From contig NZ_JAUOPN010000003.1 of assembly GCF_030547005.1 (NCBI RefSeq), forward strand, positions 124,001-188,000: a stretch of 64,000 nucleotides of DNA, in the 5' to 3' direction. The notes under the pieces were generated by a model that searched no databases, had not been told where the DNA came from, and worked only from the letters and a program-made list of their open reading frames with translations. This document shows, one piece after another, positions 27,907 to 36,691 of the stretch. The stretch is from Maribacter sp. 1_MG-2023. Its GTDB lineage: Bacteria; Bacteroidota; Bacteroidia; Flavobacteriales; Flavobacteriaceae. Made by a program: the position numbers and the translations under genes. Position 1 is the first letter of the stretch, and each line of letters begins with the position of its first letter.

Positions 27907-29055
27907 ATGAACTTTATTCCTAAAAACAAAATTTCCAACATTTTTCTATTGATAGGCTCTTTCGTTGTGGTGAGTCTTATCTTATGGAATACCAATAGCT
28001 TTTTTAAACAATTTAAGGAAGAAGAACGCCTTAAAATGGAGATTTGGGCTACTGCACAATCAGAATTTTTACAATCTTCAGAAACTGTAGATTTAGGAAG
28101 CCTTCACTTAAAAGTTTTTCAAAACAATACTTCTACCCCAATGATCCTTATCAATAAAGATAAATCTATACGGGTAAACAACTTTCCACCGAACAAATCA
28201 AAAGACTCGGTATATATTCAAAGTCAGCTCAGAAAATTCAAAAACGAAAATATACCTATATCCATCGATCAACAAGGGGAACATTTAGCGACTCTTTATT
28301 ACGGCAACTCTGATGTTCTGACCAAATTAAAATTTTACCCGATTGCCTTGCTCCTTATTATTTTTCTTTTTGCAGCAGTGATTTATTTTCTTTTTAAAAC
28401 GAATAAAGCTTCAGAGCAGAATAAACTATGGGCAGGTATGGCCAAAGAAACCGCACACCAAATTGGTACGCCGCTCTCTTCTCTTTTAGGATGGAACGAA
28501 CTTTTGAAATCTGAAGCTATTAACCCTAGTATAACCAAAGAAATAGAGAAAGATATTGATAGATTACAGACCATAACCGAGCGCTTTTCTAAAATTGGTT
28601 CATTACCAAAACTTGAAGAAAGTGATATTGTAAAAGAAACCCGAGATGCCTTTGATTACTTAAAGCGAAGAAGTTCTAAACTTATTCACTTTTCTTTCAG
28701 CACAAAGGTGGACCACCTACCTGTTATGATGAACAGTTCGTTATATAATTGGACGATTGAAAATTTGGTAAAAAACGGAATTGATGCTATGAGAGGCAAG
28801 GGTAGTATTGCCATAGAAATTGTACAAGACAATAAATTTGTGAACATTTTAATAGCCGATACCGGTCATGGCATTTCTAAAAGCAACTATAATAGTATAT
28901 TTACACCCGGTTTCACCTCCAAAAAGAGAGGTTGGGGCTTAGGACTTTCTTTGGTTAAGCGAATTGTGGAAGAATACCACGATGGTAAAATAAAGGTGTT
29001 ATCATCTGGCAAAGAAGGAACTATAATGCAAATTTCTTTAAAAGTGTCTCACTAA
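27907..29055 (+). CDS. Membrane-bound sensor histidine kinase
   Basis: Histidine kinase of 382 residues. One helix lies near residues 12-30, an extracytoplasmic segment to about 140 and a second helix near 143-163. The HisKA domain has the phospho-acceptor His184 in MAKETAHQIGTPLSSLLGW. The HATPase domain has the N box (NLVKNGIDAM), G1 (IADTGHGI) and G2 (RGWGLGLSLVKRI). The HQIGTP form is common in Bacteroidota kinases. There is no response regulator next to it, so it is an orphan here. A small zinc-ribbon membrane protein follows after 2 bases and may be its partner. Confidence 0.9.
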   Translation: MNFIPKNKISNIFLLIGSFVVVSLILWNTNSFFKQFKEEERLKMEIWATAQSEFLQSSETVDLGSLHLKVFQNNTSTPMILINKDKSIRVNNFPPNKSKDSVYIQSQLRKFKNENIPISIDQQGEHLATLYYGNSDVLTKLKFYPIALLLIIFLFAAVIYFLFKTNKASEQNKLWAGMAKETAHQIGTPLSSLLGWNELLKSEAINPSITKEIEKDIDRLQTITERFSKIGSLPKLEESDIVKETRDAFDYLKRRSSKLIHFSFSTKVDHLPVMMNSSLYNWTIENLVKNGIDAMRGKGSIAIEIVQDNKFVNILIADTGHGISKSNYNSIFTPGFTSKKRGWGLGLSLVKRIVEEYHDGKIKVLSSGKEGTIMQISLKVSH

Positions 29056-29057
29056 TT

Positions 29058-29414
29058 ATGGCCAAGGAAAAATTAGAAGTTATTAAGGAAGCCAATCTAA
29101 GTAATAACTGTCCTGAATGTTTTAATCAAGATTTAAATCTTACTTTCTATCAAAAACATACTTACGGAAGCTTCTTTCATAAAATTACTGGTGAACTAAG
29201 TAATAAATTAGTTTGCAATACCTGCCATTCTACTATATACCCGGTAACCTGGACAGATGATATTGAACGCATGTTCAACTACTATCAAAAAACAGCTATA
29301 CCAGCTCAAAAATCATCTAAACCAACATTACTTTTTTATAGCCTTATTTTGGTTCTTATTGCGTTGGTAGCTGGTGCAGTATACTTATTTATTTCTGGAG
29401 CTATTCAATTTTAG
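29058..29414 (+). CDS. Small membrane protein with N-terminal zinc ribbon
   Basis: A 118-residue protein. Two Cys pairs (NCPECF near residue 17 and VCNTCH near 52) form a likely zinc ribbon, and one C-terminal membrane helix spans about 93-114. I do not recognise a named family. It starts 2 bases after the histidine kinase stop, so the two are coupled. Its 3' end overlaps the convergent HIT gene by 14 bases. Confidence 0.65.
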   Translation: MAKEKLEVIKEANLSNNCPECFNQDLNLTFYQKHTYGSFFHKITGELSNKLVCNTCHSTIYPVTWTDDIERMFNYYQKTAIPAQKSSKPTLLFYSLILVLIALVAGAVYLFISGAIQF

Positions 29415-29793
29415 AACCGATTGCTTTAGCAAGATCACTTAGCTCTTCGTTGCTTAACTTTACTTTGTGTTGAAAAGTAGCATCTTTCATTTCATTTAAA
29501 GGTATTAAATGAACATGTACATGTGGTACTTCTAAACCAATAACCGACATACCTACACGCTTACACTCAACTGTCTTCTCTAATGCCTTACCTACTTTTC
29601 TAGAAAATGACATTAACCCTAAATAGGTTTCTTCATCTAAATCTAAAATTTTATTGACCTCTTTTTTAGGTATACATAATGTATGCCCTTTTGCATTAGG
29701 GTTGATATCTAAAAAAGCTAAGAAATTTTCATCTTCCGCTACTTTGAAACATGGAATTTCACCATTTATAATCTTAGTAAATATTGTTGGCAT
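29401..29793 (-). CDS. HIT-family nucleotide-binding hydrolase
   Basis: Histidine-triad protein of 130 residues, a typical HIT size, that hydrolyses nucleoside phosphoramidates and dinucleotide-like substrates. The triad HVHVHLIPL lies near residues 89-97 and the N-terminal IFTKIINGEIPCFKV is classic. It follows greA on the same strand with a terminator between them, so it may depend on read-through or its own promoter. Confidence 0.94.
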   Translation of the reverse strand: MPTIFTKIINGEIPCFKVAEDENFLAFLDINPNAKGHTLCIPKKEVNKILDLDEETYLGLMSFSRKVGKALEKTVECKRVGMSVIGLEVPHVHVHLIPLNEMKDATFQHKVKLSNEELSDLAKAIGSKIE

Positions 29794-29815
29794 AGTAATT
29801 CGTATTTAGTGCTAA

Positions 29816-29848
29816 TAAAAAATCCTACCCTTTAATAAGGATAGGATT
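29816..29848 (-). terminator. Terminator of greA
   Basis: Twelve-base stem on the minus strand RNA (AAUCCUAUCCUU with AAGGGUAGGAUU, one U-G wobble) with a four-base loop, followed by UUUUUA. The wobble only pairs on this strand. Confidence 0.8.
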
Positions 29849-29869
29849 AAATATAGTTATTTAAAAAAT

Positions 29870-30346
29870 TTAAGATCTTGTAATTTCAAGAATTTCAAAT
29901 TTAATAGCTCCGCTTGGCACTACTATCTCTGCAGTGTCACCTACCTTTTTACCTAGTAACCCTTTACCAATTGGTGAATTAACAGAAATTTTTCCTGTTT
30001 TTGTATCAGCTTCACTTTCAGCTACTAACTTATAAGACATTTCCATGCCATTATTTTGATTTTTCAATTTCACTGTAGATAACACCAAAACCTTTGAAGT
30101 ATCTAATTGAGACTCGTCAATTAAACGTGCGTTGGCAACAGTATTCTCCATTTTTGAAATTTTCATTTCTAATAGACCTTGTGCTTCTTTTGCAGCATCG
30201 TACTCAGCATTTTCTGACAAATCACCTTTGTCTCTTGCTTCTCCAATGGCTTGAGACGCCTTTGGGCGCTCAATATCTCGTAAATGATTTAGTTCTGCCT
30301 TAAGTTTTTTTAACCCCTCGACAGTATAGTATGATATGTTACTCAT
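29870..30346 (-). CDS. greA: Transcription elongation factor GreA
   Basis: Rescues backtracked RNA polymerase by stimulating RNA cleavage. It has 158 residues. The N-terminal coiled coil (about 1-75, with the acidic tip region GDLSENAEYDAAKEAQ) and C-terminal FKBP-like domain (NSPIGKGLLGKKVGD) are intact. The start ATG is preceded by GAGGAAG, an unusually clear Shine-Dalgarno-like sequence for this phylum. TATATTTG at 30429-30422 is a likely -7 box with a leader of about 70 bases. Confidence 0.96.
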   Translation of the reverse strand: MSNISYYTVEGLKKLKAELNHLRDIERPKASQAIGEARDKGDLSENAEYDAAKEAQGLLEMKISKMENTVANARLIDESQLDTSKVLVLSTVKLKNQNNGMEMSYKLVAESEADTKTGKISVNSPIGKGLLGKKVGDTAEIVVPSGAIKFEILEITRS

Positions 30347-30421
30347 AACTTCCTCGTTTTATAAATAGACAAATCCTCTGCAATTGCCTGTTAATTCGGC
30401 TTTTTAAGCGAGGATTTAACA

Positions 30422-30429
30422 CAAATATA
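30422..30429 (-). promoter_or_regulatory. Candidate -7 element for greA
   Basis: TATATTTG on the minus strand matches TAnnTTTG exactly, in the spacer upstream of greA. No TTG at the ideal -33 spacing. Confidence 0.4.
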
Positions 30430-30478
30430 CATAATTTTTACGCACATTTGCTGAAGTTTTTTAAAACTAAATTAAAGC

Positions 30479-30916
30479 ATGATGAAGAGATTAAGCATCG
30501 TAATTCTATTGATTATCACTGCTTGTAGCAATGACGGCACAAATAGAAATCCATACTTACAAGAAATAGGTTTTCGTTTTGAAGCAAATTTAAACCTGCC
30601 TTCTTACAGCCCTCTTACAAATACGGGTAGCGCTATCTATATTCCAAGTGACCTTGCCGGTACTAGAGGTGTTTTTGTAATCAACTCTGGCTTTGATCAA
30701 TTTAGAGCTTTTGAAGGTAGTTGCCCAAATCATGCTCCTAATGATTGCTCAACAATGGAACTTGACGGTCAGATTGCAACTTGCTCATGTGATGATTATG
30801 AATACAGCCTTTTTACCGGTCAACTATTGAACACACCTGAAGATGAGAATCGTTATTATGACATGTTAGAATACCAAGCAAGCTATAGTGGTGGTAGTGT
30901 GATCATCTCTAACTAA
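30479..30916 (+). CDS. Rieske-like lipoprotein
   Basis: A 145-residue lipoprotein. The signal peptide ends with a lipobox (IITAC, Cys at about residue 17). The mature part looks like a Rieske fold: a first loop SCPNH and a second loop TCSCDDYEYSLFTGQ. The normal 2Fe-2S ligands would be CxH and CxxH; here the spacing differs and the second His is absent, so cluster binding is doubtful. Related Bacteroidota lipoproteins, as I recall them, have the same CPN and CDD pattern. It is divergent from greA. The ATG at 30479 or 30482 could start translation. Confidence 0.65.
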   Translation: MMKRLSIVILLIITACSNDGTNRNPYLQEIGFRFEANLNLPSYSPLTNTGSAIYIPSDLAGTRGVFVINSGFDQFRAFEGSCPNHAPNDCSTMELDGQIATCSCDDYEYSLFTGQLLNTPEDENRYYDMLEYQASYSGGSVIISN

Positions 30917-30919
30917 GCA

Positions 30920-31597
30920 CTATTCTTCTGTACGATACCTGTCCATAATTTCTTTGAATAATTCGCCCGTACTTGGCGGAGTATATGATATCGCATTTGC
31001 CCCAGCATCAATAGCTTGAACTATAGTTTCTTCGGTTTTACCGCCAGTAGCAATAATTGCTACATCAGCATCTAAATCTCGTATTCTTTTGATGATATCG
31101 GCTGTTTTACCTGCACCTGTAACATTAAAAATATCAACACCTGCCGCTAATCTTCCTTTAAAATCTTCCTTTAAAATCTTCTTTATCAGATACGACTGTA
31201 ACCGTAACAGGAATATCTATCTTTTCTTTAAGCATTGTAATAAGGCTATTAGGGGTAGGTTTATTTAAAACTACCCCTAAAGCCCCTTGAAATTCTGCAT
31301 GAATTGCCAATTCTAATGACCGTACACCAGTTGTTAACCCACCCTCTACTCCGCAAAAATAGGCTTCTCGGCAGCCAAAATCAATGCATTAGAAATTACC
31401 GGTTGCGGTATAAATGGGTACACCGCTATAATTGCATTGGCATTTGTATTTCTAATAATTGCCACATCTGTACTAAACAGAAATGACTTTATCGATTGCC
31501 CAAATACACGAATGCCCGAGCATTGCGAAATTACTTCTGGCACCGTTACAATGTTATTTCTTAACCTACTACCAAAAACCGGAATATTGCGCTCCAT
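30920..31597 (-). pseudogene. Frameshifted TIM-barrel hydrolase-like gene
   Basis: Read in three frames, this region encodes one continuous protein of about 221 residues. It starts MERNIPVFGSRLRNN, passes FSTDVAIIRN, AVYPFIPQPVISNA, GGLTTGVRSLELA and VTGAGKTADIIKRI, and ends GELFKEIMDRYR, a TIM-barrel family often annotated as hydrolase. Two lesions break it. One base is missing in the A-run at 31355-31359 (the restored reading is PIFCGVEGG). The second lesion is a 13-base tandem duplication (31152-31164 = 31165-31177). The first frame ends in TAG right after the deletion. It lies on the same strand downstream of the thiamine-regulated receptor. A sequencing error could explain the homopolymer lesion, less readily the duplication. 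Confidence 0.8.
31152..31177. repeat. 13-base tandem duplication within pseudogene
   Basis: Two exact copies of CTTCCTTTAAAAT abut at 31152-31164 and 31165-31177. Removing one copy restores the downstream reading frame of the pseudogene, so the duplication is the second inactivating lesion. Confidence 0.9.
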
Positions 31598-31701
31598 AAC
31601 CCTGTATATTAGAGTTCTAATTTAGATTATTCTTCTACGCGCCGTACTTTTTAAGCAAATATTTAAGACAAATTCGTAACGGTTTACCTCAGCCTCTATT
31701 T

Positions 31702-33864
31702 TTAAAAATTAACCGTTGCTCCCAATAAAAAGTTAGTACCCGCTTGTGGATAATAGCCTTGAACTTCAAAAGTATTACCTGGCGTAGACCAACTATCTAA
31801 ATAGGTATAGCCATTAGATACATATTTCTCGTTTAGGATGTTATTTACCAACCCAGAAAACACAATCGACTTTACTACATTATTCATTTTGATTTCATAA
31901 GTAATATTGAAATCGTTCGTGAAATAAGAATCTAATTTAGATGCTTCTGTATCTGTATTGCTTAAATATTGTTCGCCAACAAACTTTGAATACAGCGAAA
32001 GGCTCAGGGCTTCACAAGGCATATAACTAAAAATATTACCTGCTACCAAACCTGGTGAATATGCAATATTAGTATTTCCTAAACCTTGTAATAGACCATC
32101 TCTATCAATAAAGAAATCTTTGTTCTTATTATCACTGATAGCTATATTAGGTCTTACACTAAATTTATCTCCCAACTTAATATTTGCATCTATTTCTAAG
32201 CCGAACCTATAGCTATCACCAACATTCTCTCTTAATGGCGCGCCAACATCATTTAACTCACCGGTTACCACTAATTGATCTTTATAGTTCATATAATATA
32301 AGTTGGTGTTGACCTGTACGTTGGTAGATACGTATCTCCATCCTAATTCAAAATCATTTAATTTTTCTGGCTTAGGGTTTCCACTTTCGTAATCATTTCT
32401 ATTTGGCTCTCTATTGGCAACCGCATATGATAGGTAGAAATTATTATTTACATTTAAATCGAATGTTACCCCTGCTTTTGGGTTGAAAAAATTAAATGTA
32501 TCATCGACCAAACCAGTTTCATCTCCGTTAGCTTTATACCCAACTGTTCTATATTGTAAATCTCCATACAACGACCACTGATCTGTTAATTGATAATTTG
32601 CTTTTGCATACAAATTAAAATCAGTTTTAGTTGAACTATCATCATAGTAGCGGTCTTTATAACTACTATTGCTAGCATATCTAGCCCAAATTACTTCTCC
32701 GAAATGGTCGCCTTCATATTTGTTGAAGCCACCACCCATTATTAAATCTAGCTTGTCTTTCTTATAATTTGCAGAAAATACGGTTCCGTAGAAATCATTA
32801 TCTAACCAACGTCTTCTTATAAGGTCTGTGGTATTTACTTCACTACCATCAACTATTATTGGTTCAAAACCATAGGTAGAAAAATCGTCTGCCTCTTTAT
32901 ATTGCTCAAAGAAACCTCTACCTCTTGTGTAATGCAATGCAACATTGGTACTCCAAAAATCTGAAATTTGCTCATTCCATAAAAGCTGGGCATGGTCTTG
33001 CTTATAATTATCAACCTCATTATCATAAAATTGGGTATTTCCATCTAGATCTGTATAAATACCTGAAGGATTAAAAGTTCTATCATCCTTTAAAGTCTGT
33101 GCATCTATACCGTACCATGCTTGGTACGTAACTTCATGACCACCAAATAATATTGCTTTTATTAATGTATTGTCATCTTTATATGCTCCTTGTAAAAAAT
33201 AAGAATCTAAGTCTGAACGGGCTCTATCTATATATCCGTCAGATTTTATTTTAGACAATCTACCTGAAATTTCAACATGGTCATTTAAGAGTCCCGTGCT
33301 GAATTTCAGGTTATTTCTTAAAGTACTGTAACTACCAATTGAAGTTGATATTTGTCCGTATGCATCTTGTGAGAATCCGTCAGTCAACACATTTAAACTC
33401 GCTCCAAAAGCGCCTGCACCGTTAGTTGATGTACCTACACCTCGTTGTAATTGCAAACTCTCTGTTGAAGAAGCAAAATCTGGCATGTTAACCCAAAACG
33501 TACCTTGAGATTCAGCATCGTTATAAGGTATACCGTTAATGGTTACGTTTACACGTGTAGCATCACTACCTCTTACGCGAATACCTGTGTAACCAACACC
33601 TGCACCAGCATCGGTCGTTGTCACTACAGATGGTAAAAAATTCATTAAAACAGGAATGTCTTGACCTAAGTTTCTAGGCTTGATATCCTCTTTTGTAAGA
33701 TTTGAAAATGTAACCGGAGATTGCTTGGTTACCCTAATGGCCGAAACGAACACTTCGTCTAGCACTACTTTTTGACCCTCTAGAGAGTCGGTTTCCTGTT
33801 CTTGGGCACAGACACCCATACTTAGCGCCAAACACGCCGCAATTGTGAAAATAGATAGTTTCAT
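31702..33864 (-). CDS. TonB-dependent receptor, thiamine-riboswitch controlled
   Basis: Outer-membrane active transporter of 720 residues. A signal peptide (about 1-20) precedes the plug domain (about 45-150, with RVRGSDATRVNVTINGIPYND) and a 22-strand barrel ending in an aromatic-rich strand (LLGATVNF). The TPP riboswitch in its 5' leader shows that it is made when thiamine pyrophosphate is low, so its ligand is probably thiamine or a precursor such as HMP. This matches the known Bacteroidota pattern of thiamine-regulated outer-membrane receptors. No CarboxypepD_reg N-terminal domain is present. Confidence 0.92.
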   Translation of the reverse strand: MKLSIFTIAACLALSMGVCAQEQETDSLEGQKVVLDEVFVSAIRVTKQSPVTFSNLTKEDIKPRNLGQDIPVLMNFLPSVVTTTDAGAGVGYTGIRVRGSDATRVNVTINGIPYNDAESQGTFWVNMPDFASSTESLQLQRGVGTSTNGAGAFGASLNVLTDGFSQDAYGQISTSIGSYSTLRNNLKFSTGLLNDHVEISGRLSKIKSDGYIDRARSDLDSYFLQGAYKDDNTLIKAILFGGHEVTYQAWYGIDAQTLKDDRTFNPSGIYTDLDGNTQFYDNEVDNYKQDHAQLLWNEQISDFWSTNVALHYTRGRGFFEQYKEADDFSTYGFEPIIVDGSEVNTTDLIRRRWLDNDFYGTVFSANYKKDKLDLIMGGGFNKYEGDHFGEVIWARYASNSSYKDRYYDDSSTKTDFNLYAKANYQLTDQWSLYGDLQYRTVGYKANGDETGLVDDTFNFFNPKAGVTFDLNVNNNFYLSYAVANREPNRNDYESGNPKPEKLNDFELGWRYVSTNVQVNTNLYYMNYKDQLVVTGELNDVGAPLRENVGDSYRFGLEIDANIKLGDKFSVRPNIAISDNKNKDFFIDRDGLLQGLGNTNIAYSPGLVAGNIFSYMPCEALSLSLYSKFVGEQYLSNTDTEASKLDSYFTNDFNITYEIKMNNVVKSIVFSGLVNNILNEKYVSNGYTYLDSWSTPGNTFEVQGYYPQAGTNFLLGATVNF

Positions 33865-34011
33865 TCGTAAAATAATTACGAATAAAAGGGGCTATTATTC
33901 TAAAGTTAAAATTGATTTTTGAGCAACTAAGCTCGATTTCCAAAAGACTTCATATGAACAAAAAAAAACATACTACATCTTATTCTAAAAAATTGTTTTA
34001 AATCTTTTAGA

Positions 34012-34098
34012 CTTTCCCTTGGCAGCATTACCTGCCCAGGTTCTTTGGGTATAATCTCAGCTTTGTTCTAAAACTAGAACTAGGCACCCCTTTGAGAT
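34012..34098 (-). promoter_or_regulatory. TPP (thi-box) riboswitch
   Basis: On the minus strand the conserved thi-box elements appear in order: GGGGTGCC, a variable P3 hairpin (GTTCTA/TAGAAC), GCTGAGA, ACCC, GAACCTG, GGTAATGC, and a closing AAGGGAAAG. Spacing and sequence match the TPP aptamer. It begins close to the predicted transcription start (-7 box at 34110-34103) and ends about 150 bases before the receptor ATG. The expression platform in that leader contains U-runs but no obvious GC-rich terminator, so the mode (attenuation or translation) is open. Confidence 0.93.
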
Positions 34099-34102
34099 GC
34101 CG

Positions 34103-34110
34103 CAAATGTA
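34103..34110 (-). promoter_or_regulatory. Candidate -7 element for the riboswitch-receptor transcript
   Basis: TACATTTG on the minus strand matches TAnnTTTG exactly and would start transcription near 34096-34098, at the 5' edge of the TPP aptamer. The -33 region reads TTTATG, near the TTTG consensus, 19 bases upstream. Confidence 0.5.
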
Positions 34111-34231
34111 ATGCAGTTATTTAAACTGTCATAAAGAAATTTAAAAAAATAACAATGTGCTTAATTAACACCATTTTACAACTTAACATCTCGGTTTTAT
34201 CGTACATATACCGAGCATATGGATACTATAT

Positions 34232-36691
34232 ATGAAAGCACAAAAAAATACATTCACCCTTAAAATCACCATTAGCTACCTATTATTAATCATACTAGGA
34301 GTTATAGCCTCATATTACATCTACACAGAAGTTCAAGAATATATAGCCACTGAATCAAGCGATGAAAAAGACAGCAAACTACTTAAAACCAATTCTTTTC
34401 TTGCGCAACTATATGAAGCCGAAAGCCTGTCTAAACTAGCACTACAAACAAAAAGCAAAATTAATTTTACGGCTTACGAGAATAAGATAGATTCTCTATA
34501 CACCAATATTGAAGAATTAAAAACACTTACTGAAAGTGACTATCAACACGGTCTTTTAGACAGTCTTAGCTCACTTTTGAGTAAGAAAGTAACGAATATC
34601 AACGCCATGCGTTCCATTAGATTGAATGACCAAACGGGTACAGCGATTAATTCTGCTTTAAAGGAGTTTGATGAACTTGAAGAATCTTTAGGAATCATTA
34701 AACCCAAAGATTTAGCCCCAAATCTTGATGAGCTTTCTCCCAAAGCCCAAGATGCTATTAAAAAAATGGCAGACTATCTGAATGCCAATGTTCCCACAGA
34801 GAATAATCAGCAACAGAATGCACAAACTATGGACAGTGTGGTTCAGGTTTCTAAAAATCTATTAAAAGACGTACAGCAAGAAAATACCTTAAAAGAAAAA
34901 TCTTTGACCGTACGCGAATCGACTATTAATAGAACAGATATTGAACTTTCTCAGCAATTACGATCTATACTTTATTCTTTTGAACAAGAGATTATTATGA
35001 ACAGTATAGCAACTTCTCTTAAAAAAGAAACTTTATTAAAACGGAGTATTCGACTTGCAGCTATCGCTGCCATACTTGGCTTTTTAGTGGTGGCTATTTT
35101 TACTTTTATTTTAAATCGTGATTTTTGGAAAGCAAACGTGTACCGAGAAAAGCTCGAAAAAGAAAAAGCATTTTCAGAATCTCTTTTAAAAAGTAGAGAA
35201 CAATTAATAGCTACTGTTAGTCACGATTTACGAACACCCCTAAATACCATAAGTGGTTATGCCAATATTATTGAAGAAAGTGACAACCAAAAGAATAACA
35301 AAGAACATATTAGCCATATTAAATCTGCTACTGTCTATGTTAATAATCTAGTAAATGATTTGTTAGATTTCTCACAACTAGAAGCTAGTAAAATGGTTTC
35401 TAAAAATTCTACTTTTAGGATCGATAAATTGATAACGGAAAGTGCCAAAAATATATCATCTCAATACCAAAACAAGAATATTGAGTTGATTTTGAATTTG
35501 GATGATTCTTTAAATCACCCTATTATATCTGACGCCTTTCGTCTACGTCAGATTATTTCTAACTTATTAGGTAACGCTTATAAATTCACTGAAAAGGGAA
35601 CGATTACATTGGCAGGGTCTATTGTAAAATCTTCTAAGTCTAACATTCTAATTTTTAAAATAACAGATACAGGTATTGGCATTTCAAAAGAAAAACAAGA
35701 ACTGATATTTAAAGAATTTACACAGGCAGAAAATGATACAGATAAAAAGTATGGTGGTTACGGATTAGGACTTACCATCACCAAAAAGCTCACAGTACTA
35801 CTTGGTGGGTCTATCTTACTAGAAAGTGAACTTGATAAAGGAAGCACCTTTAATTTGCAAATACCTGTTGCGTTTGGAGAACAATTAGAAGAAGTTTCAA
35901 ACCCATCTATTGGTTTTAAGAATCTAAAAATGATTGTATTTGATGATGATACCTCTTTTTTAAAACTTATTGGCGAAATGCTAAAAACTGAAGGAATTGA
36001 AGCTCGACTATTTTCTGACTTCAAGGAATATAAACCTAATGAAAATTTCGATTTTGATGTGGTTTTGACAGATATTGAAATGCCTACGGTTACAGGTTAT
36101 GAAATAGTTGCTCAGCTGAAAGCTGGTGAATTTAAAAATTTTAACAACCAACCTATTTTGGCAATGACCGGCCGACGCGATTTAACTTTAAAACATTTTA
36201 CTGAAAAAGGTTTCTCTAGTCTTATTCGTAAGCCATTTTCTAAAACAGACCTACTACAAAAGCTACATGTCCTGTTAAATAATGCGGATGAAATTATCCC
36301 TACTGAAGAGCCCATCACCTCTTATAATTCTCAGCAGGCCTATAGCTTAAATTCCTTAAAAATGTTTTTGGGTGATGACCAAAGCGCTATTGACGAAGTG
36401 TTACTTATTTTAAAAAAAGACACTGAAGAAAATGCTCTTTTACTCAGCACAGCGGTAGCTGCTTCTGATATTACACAAATAAACAAAGTAGCTCATAAAA
36501 TGCTGCCTATGTTTCGACAATTAGAAGTTAAAAATGTAATTCCTATTTTGGAAATTTTTGAAGTTTTGAATATTGATACCTTAACTAATGATCAATTAAA
36601 GGCGAAACATATCTATTTACAAAGAGAGATTGAAAGCCTAATTGAAATGCTTTCAGAAGAAACATCTACAAATCCAAATCGTAATAATTGA
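34232..36691 (+). CDS. Hybrid sensor histidine kinase with receiver and HPt domains
   Basis: An 819-residue membrane kinase. An N-terminal helix (about 11-30), a long helical extracytoplasmic region (to about 270, partly coiled coil) and a second helix (about 273-292) form the sensor. Then come HisKA (His331 in SHDLRTP), HATPase (NLLGNAYKFTE, DTGIGISKE, GYGLGLTI), a receiver (about 570-690, phospho-acceptor Asp near 614 in VVLTDIEMP) and a C-terminal HPt (His near 755 in KVAHKMLPMF). Phosphate could thus go His-Asp-His-Asp to a separate regulator. The convergent sigma-54 regulator is the obvious target; their 3' ends overlap by 26 bases. Confidence 0.92.
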   Translation: MKAQKNTFTLKITISYLLLIILGVIASYYIYTEVQEYIATESSDEKDSKLLKTNSFLAQLYEAESLSKLALQTKSKINFTAYENKIDSLYTNIEELKTLTESDYQHGLLDSLSSLLSKKVTNINAMRSIRLNDQTGTAINSALKEFDELEESLGIIKPKDLAPNLDELSPKAQDAIKKMADYLNANVPTENNQQQNAQTMDSVVQVSKNLLKDVQQENTLKEKSLTVRESTINRTDIELSQQLRSILYSFEQEIIMNSIATSLKKETLLKRSIRLAAIAAILGFLVVAIFTFILNRDFWKANVYREKLEKEKAFSESLLKSREQLIATVSHDLRTPLNTISGYANIIEESDNQKNNKEHISHIKSATVYVNNLVNDLLDFSQLEASKMVSKNSTFRIDKLITESAKNISSQYQNKNIELILNLDDSLNHPIISDAFRLRQIISNLLGNAYKFTEKGTITLAGSIVKSSKSNILIFKITDTGIGISKEKQELIFKEFTQAENDTDKKYGGYGLGLTITKKLTVLLGGSILLESELDKGSTFNLQIPVAFGEQLEEVSNPSIGFKNLKMIVFDDDTSFLKLIGEMLKTEGIEARLFSDFKEYKPNENFDFDVVLTDIEMPTVTGYEIVAQLKAGEFKNFNNQPILAMTGRRDLTLKHFTEKGFSSLIRKPFSKTDLLQKLHVLLNNADEIIPTEEPITSYNSQQAYSLNSLKMFLGDDQSAIDEVLLILKKDTEENALLLSTAVAASDITQINKVAHKMLPMFRQLEVKNVIPILEIFEVLNIDTLTNDQLKAKHIYLQREIESLIEMLSEETSTNPNRNN

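Noticed and set aside
31304-31625. Short plus-strand frames opposite the pseudogene
   Set aside because: The minus-strand protein homology explains the sequence; the plus frames are antisense shadows.
33734-33943. Minus-strand frame overlapping the start of the thiamine-linked receptor
   Set aside because: It overlaps the receptor's signal peptide in another frame with no recognisable features.
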